Below are positions 55,384 to 64,000 of a stretch of 64,000 nucleotides of DNA, piece by piece. The stretch covers positions 15,167,628 through 15,231,627 of the forward strand of contig NC_089318.1 of the NCBI RefSeq assembly GCF_036669915.1, in the 5' to 3' direction. Position 1 is the first letter of the stretch. Every line of letters starts with the position of its first letter. This DNA comes from Pocillopora verrucosa (taxonomy: Eukaryota > Cnidaria > Anthozoa > Scleractinia > Pocilloporidae). The notes under the pieces are model-generated. The model saw only the letters and a list, made by a program, of their open reading frames with translations. It had not been told where the DNA came from and made no database searches. Made by a program: the position numbers and the translations under genes.

Positions 55384-57080
55384 CAATAAGATGTCTGCCT
55401 GATGTAGCATTCCATTTCTCATAGAGAGTCTGGAGTAAGCAAAATCCCGGAAAATTATTATTTGAATTGTGAGGAGGGTGTTTCCACAATAACCAACCTA
55501 TTTACGTCGTAAGTTTGAGTTTGTGCAAGGTTTGCACTACGTGGTTTGTTGCTTTTCGACTCTTCTTAGAATTTTGTTCTCTCAACTCTCAGATACCAGG
55601 CTCACGTGACATCTATTATGTATTTTGGTATGTTTTAGTTGACCATCACATAACTTTGCCTTTTAAAAGGTAAGGAAAGTACATTTCAGCTTCAAGTTGG
55701 AAACTTTCGGTACGTTCGACGACGAATGCAAAATGTTCAAATATAGGATATTTATTTTTAATGGTTTCTAACATATTTAGCATCTTGTAACTCTTTTACA
55801 AACCTAACTTTTAAAATAAGGATGTTTAGTTCTTTGTTGAACGTGTGGTTGAAAACTTTAATTTAGTTCAATGAACGAATAAGCATAGCTCAGGCAAGTC
55901 CAAAAATAACTAGAAAAAATAAGATATTTAAAAATGAATTCCTAAGACATAAGACAGTGTATTAAAATACAGAAACAAAATTGAAAAAAACAGAATAAAT
56001 TATTTTTACCTTGAAATATTTAAAACATTATTGATCGCGACAGAAGCCAAAATGACATATTTTCGAATGGGGAAATGAGGGATTATCCAATTTCAAACCA
56101 TTTGCATCGACGAAAAGGTCGAAATTTCAGAAAGAATACATAATGTAGAGATATAAAAGCTTGCTCTTTTTAGGATAAAATATTTTAATTAGGAGATCAA
56201 ATTGGTCTCAAAAAAATAATTTTTTAACTTTGAACAACATATGTTAATGTAGCTCTGGCAGAAGCAAATATAGCATTATTTATAAATTCATATGGGATGC
56301 TGGTGATAAGTGATGAAATACAAATAAATCATTTTTGGAGAACTTTGTGTTTTCATTTTAGGCTGTTCCATTCACTTTCTCATGACATTTTCAATTAGAG
56401 CACCTCTCTGACCCGAAAGAAACACCCAATACTTACTTTCAACAAAGTTGATCCGGTTTTCTTGAAACTCACGAATTTTTCTAAGGCATTAAAAGTTGAT
56501 GTAAATAGCCTGCGGACTATATGGTTTCAATCCCTCCAACATGTATTGTGGATGTGTCGTAGTGTCTAGGCTATGTTGCCTTGAAGCGGATCCTGTGTGA
56601 ACTATGCATGCAGCCCCAAGGAAGGTTTCGTAGTTCCTTTCTTCGTCCCGTACAAAATAGATTTATCTAGTTCCAGTAAGTTAACAGACTAACTAAGCTA
56701 ACCTTATGTAATATCCCCCCATCACAAGACGTCAGGAGCATGCAGTCGATGTAGTTAGTAGTGTTAGTAGTAGCACTAGAAATAATGATGTGTTTATCAA
56801 GAACATTTCATCCAGTCACTCATTTATGCAATACTACTAACATAGTTCTCAAGTAAGCTTCTGGAATGTTCCAGGACACTTTGTGAAGACCACTTATGTA
56901 ATAGTAAGTAGTAGTTATTTTTGTCGGAGCGATGACTGTTTTGAAAGCTATATCGAGAGAGAGTTATTGCGGAAGGTCGCTTATTTCAAGGAACTTTGGA
57001 GGTAGCAGTGAAATTGCATCAGTAGTAAGCTGGGTTATAGACTGTGGTGAGCTTAATTAAGTTTATTTGCGATAAGTATT
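55384..57080. other. 3' flank of the array, no gene recognised
   Basis: The beginning keeps traces of the TRAF 3' region (GTGCAAGGTTTGCACTA, TTTCAGCTTCAAGTTGG). The rest is AT-rich with AGTAGTGTTAGTAGTAG near 56754. No coding seen. Confidence 0.55.
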
Positions 57081-58920
57081 GTACTGCTTGAGGAGCCCAT
57101 TACTTAAAGCGTTCAGGCATAAAGGCATTTTCATAGAACGGTTTATTTTTATACTAGCGGGAAAGAGGCTACTCGAGCTCACTCATGTAATACGATCCAT
57201 GAAACGCGAAGGAAAACATGGCGGCCTTATGCGCCGACGTCTTCGTATCAAAACTACGCCATTCCGCCTTTCTTCTGCTGTATTCCAGTATTCCAGTCTT
57301 TCCTTTCCTTACCTTACATGTCCCACTATCGTTTGCAAATTTTTCATACTTGCGAAAAAAATTAGCAGGAGTGCGGATCGTCGTTGTATTTTTTTTTTTT
57401 TTCGAATTTTCGTATGTATCAAAGGTTATTCTTCTTCTGATTCTGGCCCCTTAAAGGAAAATTTCAGATTCTCGTCTTGGATTTTTCAAATTTAAGACGA
57501 TGGAGAGGCACAATCCCAACAATGATGGAGAGCGGGGAAACAAGAAATTACGTGAGCACGCTGTGTGCGAGTCGTCATCATCTCAAGAATCTTCATCCTG
57601 ACCGTACTTATTGATTGAACAGAAGCAGGTGCAACAAAATGAGGGGCGTTTTTCCAGATCGTAAGAAAATGCTAATCTTTCGAATTGGGCTTCGATCTTG
57701 TCAAGTCTTGGTTATTTTTGTGTAGTGGGGTCGATAATGGAGATGCATGCGGCCGAATTCACGGTGCCTATTGTCGCTCTGATCATTGAATAGCTAAGGG
57801 TCAGGTAAATCTTCACTAGAACTTTCCTCGGAACCGCTGCTTTCCGAGTTATTTTCAAAATCTGCACACCACAAGCGTCCCAAGCTCACGTCTCGAGAAA
57901 ATGCAAACGATTAACTCATGAAAGCGTCACGCGTTGTGTAACTCGGTGTTGTTATTCCTGTTATACGACAGCGGTCGAAATCGAAGTGTGCAGCTTTGAC
58001 CTGGTCTTCTAACAGGAATGACAGTGATGGCAAAGTAAGCTTGAATAGACAAAGAACACTGGAAACCACAAGGGACACAGAAGATGTGAGTAAGTTCTAT
58101 TGATTTTACGTGTATTATGTTCATATTTCGACATATTTATTGTTGTAAATCGACGATATTTCGTTACCCACACTATTCCTTATAACGTGTTCAAATTCTC
58201 AACGGTTCCTTTCGTAAGTTCCTTGTTGCTGGTTCCCTTGAGGCGCCGGACATGGCGGCCACGTTTTCTAGCGCTCTGATATTTTTAATATATTTCTATC
58301 TTTATCATATTTACGATGATGCTATTCATTTTCCAGCGGATTCTGATGCTTTTAGTTTCTCGAATATCGGGTACACGACGCTCCTCGGAAAGGAAAACAG
58401 GGCTTCCACACCTTTATTGGTATCAAGCGGGCTGGCTCCAGCAAAAGTAATTTTGTCTCGGTCAGGATTCGGTCGGACTAGGGTTGCGTTGACGAGATGG
58501 ATGAAACGTGGCGCTAGATATAACGATTTATATGGATGCAGAAAGTAAACCTGGACTAGGAGATATTATGAGGGAGAGCACAGATCAAATAGATGAACCG
58601 AATTGGCAAGTGAGCAATACGAGTAAAACAACATACTCCCGAGTTTGTTTGCTAAATGTCCGTCGCCCCTCAGTTTCAATCCTTTAAGTTGCTCGGCATC
58701 TTAAGATATAGAGGATCTAGAGGAGGCTGTCGACGAAGGATTCCGGTCAGGATTTCTAACAAAAGAGATGAAACCAGTGGATTGGAACGTCGCTTGCCGT
58801 CCTGTAAATAACATGGCTAAAGCAAACCTTGTCTCTATCGCCTGACAAGTGGATCTAACGACTAACAAATCCAGCTCAGAATTCGCGGTACCCAAATTTT
58901 TATTTACAAATATTTGCAGC
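57081..58920. other. Region before the retrotransposon, no clear gene
   Basis: Two overlapping frames start near ATGGCGGCC motifs (57218 and 58252) and one (57079-57495) overlaps them, but none shows a domain. A short frame from 58531 (MDAESKPGLGDIMRESTDQ) may be a remnant of the 5' part of the adjacent retroelement. T-run at about 57390-57402. Confidence 0.3.
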
Positions 58921-60183
58921 CTTTGCCAAGACTAAGAACCGTGTTTGAGCCGCTGTGGCACTGGAGGCGGATTTGAATAACAAAGACATTGATATCTGTG
59001 TTGTTTCTGAGACCCATCTTAAGCCAGAAATGCTGGACGCTATTGTTAACACACCTGGCTACAACATATTTAGACAAGATAGGAACTGGTCGGCCTGGAT
59101 AGCAGATGTAAAGGTGGAATAGCTATATTTGCAAGGAGTAACTTGGACGTAATTGATTGCTATAGATCAGAGCTCTAGGAACTTTCATGTTTGACTTTTA
59201 AATTACCCTCGGGACACTTACTATTATTGTGTGGAGTGTATCACCCGCCCCAGCCAACATACAGGCCTTCGGACTTTCTACAATACCTTGTTCATTTAGT
59301 GGACAATGCTTTAGATCAACACCTTAGATGACCATTGTCTTAGGCGGTGATACTAACCAACTGGATGTAAAGCATCTTTGTCAATTGACAGGATGGAATT
59401 CCCTGGTGGAATTTCCAACCAAGGGTGTTGCGTACTTGGATAATGTCCTTGCAAATCGACCGGACTTATTTGCTATCAATAAAAACGGATCACACGGCGG
59501 TCATTTTACCAGCGGGATCAAAACTCAAATCTGTTTGCCAAAAAATTCGCATCCGGGATTGCAGAAAAAACCGAAAGGAGGCGTTATACTTGGAACTTGC
59601 GGGAGAGACTTGGGATAGTGTCTTGGGAACCAACGATGTGGATGAGGCGAATAACTTGGAAACTCTTATTCACAGACACATGGACAAGTGCATGCCATTC
59701 AGAACAGTTCGTATCTCATCGCGTGATCCGGCTTGGATGACACCCCTTCTCCAGTCCTTGATGAGATCTAACTCTAGGATTGGTCAAAACAGGGGGGATC
59801 GGCTTCGGGAGGGGGAGAGTAAGTGAAGTTATCAGTGAGAACAGGAGAAATCTCCTTCAAGCACCTGTAGGAGCTAGGGAGTGGTGGAAACACGTGGATA
59901 GCCTGTCACAGCGCCGGTGTTCCTCGGATAAGGTTACACCGGACATGCAATCTCTGGCTGAGCTGAATGATTATTTTTCTGAATTGTGTTGGGACAGTGC
60001 ATATAAACAGCTTACACCTGCCCAAGTTGAGAGTGGAGTTCCAGTTCCTGAGATTTTAGAAAGACAGGTATGGAACTGTTGGCAGCACCTGAAGAAATCA
60101 CCACTGGACCGGATCTCGTACCGTTCTGGGTGCGGAGAGACCAAGCGGAAACTTTTACACCTTTAATTTGCAAGATCTGAAAC

Positions 60184-60932
60184 TTGTCTCCGAGGTTCAG
60201 TACCTGGCCCTCATTGTGGAAAATAGCTCACGTGACCCCCCTCCTCAAGATTGACGTTCCCAAGGGAAAGATAGACTACAGAGGAATCAACGTCACCCCT
60301 GTAATTGCACGCGCATTTGAGAAGTCCGTGTATAAAATTCACGCGCGGGACACTGTTGAGCAACATCTGAGCTCAACTCAGTTTGCCTACAGGAAAGGGG
60401 GAGCTGTACTGACGCGTATACAGCACACCGTCTATAGTTATCTAGATGACCCTGAGCGTAAAGCCGCGCGTTCGTTTGCCTTGGATTTCAGTACAGCATT
60501 CGACAGCGTTAATCATGAACTTTTGTCTTATGAGCTTAAGGATATACCGTTAAATCCATTTATAATCAATCGGTATTTAAGCTTTCTTGAGAATCGTCAA
60601 CAGTGCATTGTTAATAATAGTTTTCAAGGACAATGGAAATGTGTGAACAGGGGCACTATAAAGGGCAGTGCGCGTGGTCCGCACTTATTTAGTATTTTTA
60701 TTAATGATCTGGAAATCAGCATACACAGTCACCCAGTCCTGTTTAAACACGCGGACGACTCTACTCTCATTGATCCCGTTTTGAGTAATGGCCACTGTCG
60801 TACGGATTTAGTGGATCAGTTTTTAATTTGGTCCAAGGAAAATAGTATGATTTGTAATTCGCCAAAATGTAAAGAAATTATTTTTCGCAAAAAGGTTTTA
60901 TTCAGGATTTTGCGCAAGTTAATAACATTCCG
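60184..60932 (+). pseudogene. Reverse transcriptase domain of the non-LTR element
   Basis: Contains VIARAFEKSVYKIHARD, STQFAYRKGG, LDFSTAFDSVNHELLS (motif A, first Asp), RGTIKGSARGPHLF (motif B, with QGSVSGP-type residues altered) and FKHADDSTLI (motif C, ADD with a preceding His instead of Tyr). Lacks further thumb and C-terminal sequence before the frame ends. Preceding and following parts are in other frames. Confidence 0.85.
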
Positions 60933-61260
60933 CAATGCACGAAGCTATAGACTCAGATCTCACGGTTATACAAAACTTCATGGACAAATGCTTTAAAAGT
61001 AAATACACATCTAAGAGAATGGACATTCGAGAAATTTTAGAAAAGACAGATAAGAAGATTTTTAAGGTACGTTCAATGGATCCCGATTGCACGCTTAGTA
61101 ACATCATTCCCAAGAAGAAAAAAACAAAGTACCAACTCAGAAACAAAAGTGCTCATCGCCCGGATATAAAGACTGACAGATTTAAGAATGTTTTTGTAAA
61201 TAGGCTTATCTTTAAATATAATCTTCGATCTTTCTATTATTTAATATAGTATATCTTATA

Positions 61261-61278
61261 CATATACATGTATATATG

Positions 61279-61318
<40 letters not shown>

Positions 61319-61320
61319 CA
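61261..61320. repeat. (TA)n/(CATA)n microsatellite in the element's 3' region
   Basis: TATATATG and a TA run of about 34 bases followed by CATACA units, just before the 3' end of the retroelement. Confidence 0.95.
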
Positions 61321-61415
61321 GTATGCCTTATGTATTTTTAGACACCATAATGCTGATATAACTGAAGATATGTCTTTTTATCCTGGGAGGAATAAAGATT
61401 GATTGATGGAAGATT

Positions 61416-64000
61416 GATTGATTGCAAGTTAACACTGACTCACACAAAGCGTGGCGCTTTCATGGATTAATCGTTTGCTTTTTCTCGAGATGTGGGCTTG
61501 GGACGTCTTTGTTCACACGAATCTGCAAACGAACCATCGCAAGAATCCATGCATCTCTTTGTCATTTTTCTTTCGACATATTAACGAGTAAAGTTAGAAA
61601 TTAACCAAGCGCCAATCTTGATTAGTCGATGTGTTCTCGTGGGAAGTCCTAATTCGCGGTAAATTCAAACTTAAAATAGACTTGCGTGTGAAACGCCGTG
61701 ACAGAAAAAAAAAACGGCAGTTGAACGCTCCAAGTAATGGGCTCCTGACTGCTTTTAGGAGTCGCTCCTTGTTAAGAACATTACTTGCTGTTTAATAAAA
61801 TAGTTTGTGGGATTGTAGCGTTTTTCTGTCGGTTAGATTATACCGAAACACTCTAATAAACAGAAGCTGACGTTAGAACTACCATACTGCCATTGATTCC
61901 ATCCGGGAGTAAATGCTAAAAGCCTACTTTGAGTCACTACTGACTGACTTCTGCATGACTATCTCTACAACGGCTACTACCCTACCTGATTGAACAAGGA
62001 TGATTGTGTTTGTGCACAGTGGTATTTATTCAACACAGTTATGGCTTGGAACAAAAAGGGTATTAGCAGAATTATGAACGTCACCAAATTGTGTTAAAAA
62101 TAAATATATTTTTAACCAAAACGAAGTCGTTACGAATAACAGCCCACAACATCATAACTTTGCATATACCTTCTGCATGATTTTGCCATGCGTTTCTCTT
62201 GTTTTTTTTTTAGTACCGCACAATTGCCGCGATTAAGTAGAAGACATAGTTCTTCTTTTAACTGAAAGCGAAATTCGTTGAAGGACATCTCATAAGATAA
62301 AGTAATATCACGTGGTGATAAGATCATTTTCACGCCGATTTCTGTCGGTCGGAATGCACTATACGAGTTCATTGGCATATTCATCGAGCTTTTTTTTTAC
62401 GTTCAAAGAAGAATTTTAAAACAAAGTAGAAGATGTTTAGAGTAGAGTAGCTTCTTTCATCCTCGCCATCAATTAAAGACATAAGGTGACATATGTAAGT
62501 TATATATTACTATGAATTTACAAACTAAAACATGTTAAGAAATTAATTATATTCATCTGTTATTTCGGTACGTGAATAGCATCATCTGTTTTCCATGTTA
62601 GGGTGAGAAAACATTTTGAGATCCTTCTGGTCGGGATGGAATTATTCGAGATCATTTGCCTTTAATTTTTTTTAACTGCTTATAGCAGATGTTTCTTACG
62701 TTACTGAGGGTCTTAATGTCTCGAAACATGACACAGGGAAAAGCAAATATTATTCACTTTATTTAAAACGAGCCTTCGTTTGTCAATTCATCAGTTTATC
62801 GATAGAGGCCAAGTACAAACGAATAAAACATAATTTAAATATGTCACCCATATTCTCTAATTAACAACATGGATAAAAGAAACAAATTTACTATAAATGT
62901 CCTCTCCTCAGCTCAAACTCCACAGTCAATTTCAACATAGACTAACTGAATATGCTAAAGAGCTCGTAACGTGCATACTAATCGGCTGAAATTGTCGCGG
63001 AAATAAATTCATAGGCATGTAGCGAAAATTTACCTAATGTACTCTCTATCGATAACTTTCCCTCTCAGTCAACCCATGAAATGAAAGTTTTAATTCACCC
63101 CAGCTACATTAAATCCCTTTAAAATCTCGAGAAAAATAAAATAAAACCTTGCTCAGAGTATTAAAAAACAAATTACATTCATAGTTGTAGCATCGTGGGC
63201 TATATTTATTGACTTTCCTTTCCTTTCAAGTAACAGTCCAGCTCCATAACAAGTTCATAAAGTCCTTATTCGTGATATTTTTTTTAATGAATCACCTTGA
63301 CAAACTCTGCTAAATTCACGACAAATTTAAAGGCAAACTAAAATTAAAGCAACAGAAGTAGAGCGATGTGTACTTCACGGCCAAATAAATATAGGGAAAA
63401 GACTGCCACATTAATCGATGACAATGCATGATAGTTTGTGTTCAAACACGCGTCATGTATGAGACAATTATCAACTATCATGAACGTTTGCCTATTGTTA
63501 AACTGAATGGCGTTAGCCTTTAATCTTCTCAAGTGATGGTGTTTCCACAAGGCGTTTCTTGTGTACCATATAAGAATTCGTTCCTTTTTCCGAACCATTG
63601 AAAGCTTAATTTGTCCTCTAGCAATACAATGTTAGGGCTAAAAGTATAGAACGTCGCTATACCCTTATTTAATCATAACACACGGAATTTTATATTAGTT
63701 TCTTTCGCCTTTTTCTAAATTTCCTGTTTACTCTTTCCTTCTTTTCACTTCAATTTTTAGGCTTTCGGCCAAAATCTCTCTAAAGGACCATTCTTTTCTT
63801 GCATAACTCAAGAATACGAGGCATTGATACTTGTGAGGGTTATAACGATCGGGGAACTTTGTTTTCTAATGAACTCTTAGATTTTTTGCAAGACCTTGCG
63901 AAAAAATTGTTTCGATTTAATTCTAGGTTAGAACTCTTTCATCCGTTTGTCTACAAGAAAAAAGCTTCGCTGTTTTGAAAACTGCCGTTCTGAGCTCGGT
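61416..64000. other. Right end, no gene recognised
   Basis: Starts with a stretch (CTCGAGATGTGGGCTTGGGACG, about 61484) similar to the first 30 bases of the window. The remainder is AT-rich. Minus-strand frames at 62384-62130 and 63598-63344 have no domain; the first has SFNEFRFQLKEELCLLL, vaguely like the tail after a seven-membrane receptor, but no membrane segments precede it. Confidence 0.4.

Larger units (their letters stand above)
58921..61415 (+). mobile_element. Degraded non-LTR retrotransposon
   Basis: An APE-type endonuclease is readable with corrections: DIDICVVSETHLKPEM, GGIAIFARSNLDVI, LLCGVYHPPQPTYRPSDF and VLGGDTNQLDVKHL (59336 on), with several stops and shifts. A connecting region (59425-60166) and a reverse transcriptase (60184-60932) follow in shifting frames. 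A C-terminal piece (DSDLTVIQNFMDKCFKSKYT, 60950-61249) shows that a part after the RT was deleted. The 3' end is AATAAAGATTGATTGATGG and further GATTGATT units, typical of tail repeats of CR1/L2/Jockey-type elements. 5'-truncated or decayed; inactive. Confidence 0.85.

Noticed and set aside
62130..62384. Receptor-tail-like frame on the minus strand
   Set aside because: No membrane segments in the preceding sequence and no splice acceptor tying it to any.
1..64000. tRNA, rRNA or CRISPR arrays
   Set aside because: None could be seen; no regularly spaced direct repeats with unique spacers and no convincing cloverleaf.

Overview
The window looks like animal nuclear DNA, most probably from a cnidarian and plausibly a stony coral. 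It is AT-rich, carries spliced genes with GT-AG introns, and is full of degenerate transposon pieces, foldback repeats and microsatellites. The protein families seen (TRAF3-like adaptors, a C2H2/DUF6589-like fragment, a RecQ-like helicase fragment, a divergent kinase-like gene) are the kind that are abundant in coral genomes. The species assignment is an inference; nothing was searched.

The left part (1-19.4 kb) is mostly repeats and gene remnants. It holds a minus-strand C2H2 zinc finger/DUF6589-like fragment (301-911), an intact ORF of unknown family (3509-4195) followed by a broken protein-kinase domain (4323-5056), a frameshifted RecQ-like helicase piece inside a dispersed element (7735-8705), and a short multi-exon gene model of unknown function (11710-12554). 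Among the repeats are a near-perfect long hairpin (16214-16400) and two motifs resembling hammerhead ribozyme cores.

The centre (19.5-55.4 kb) is a plus-strand tandem array of TRAF3-like genes. Three copies are complete (19943-22986, 27265-30236, 43459-46425). Each has five exons with the same intron phases and encodes RING, TRAF zinc fingers, a coiled coil and a C-terminal MATH/TRAF-C domain. The fourth copy (RING exon 52756-52903, body 53255-55383) has a frameshifted RING exon and no exon 2, but its zinc-finger, coiled-coil and MATH exons are open. Between the genes lie three orphan RING exons of a second subtype (37592, 42070, 51917) and a deletion relic joining exon 2 to 3' UTR sequence (about 38575-40280). 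Two 5' module types recur: type A with a TATA-like box (a conserved 55-bp block in all, a CRE in two of three intact genes), and type B with a CRE-like site. The long spacers are also duplicated. Because the paralogous spacers align, several insertions can be dated against their empty sites: a 951-bp element with 14-bp perfect inverted ends and a 6-bp target duplication, a 1137-bp solo-LTR-like insertion, and a small MITE shared by copies 2 and 3 only.

The right part (55.4-64 kb) is sparse. It holds a degraded non-LTR retrotransposon with endonuclease and reverse-transcriptase remnants and a GATT-rich 3' tail (58921-61415), followed by about 2.6 kb in which no gene was recognised.

Taken together, the array suggests a TRAF signalling locus still being remodelled by tandem duplication, exon loss and transposition. 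It yields E3-type adaptors, one RING-less adaptor candidate, and at least one spare RING exon whose splice phase would fit a neighbouring gene.
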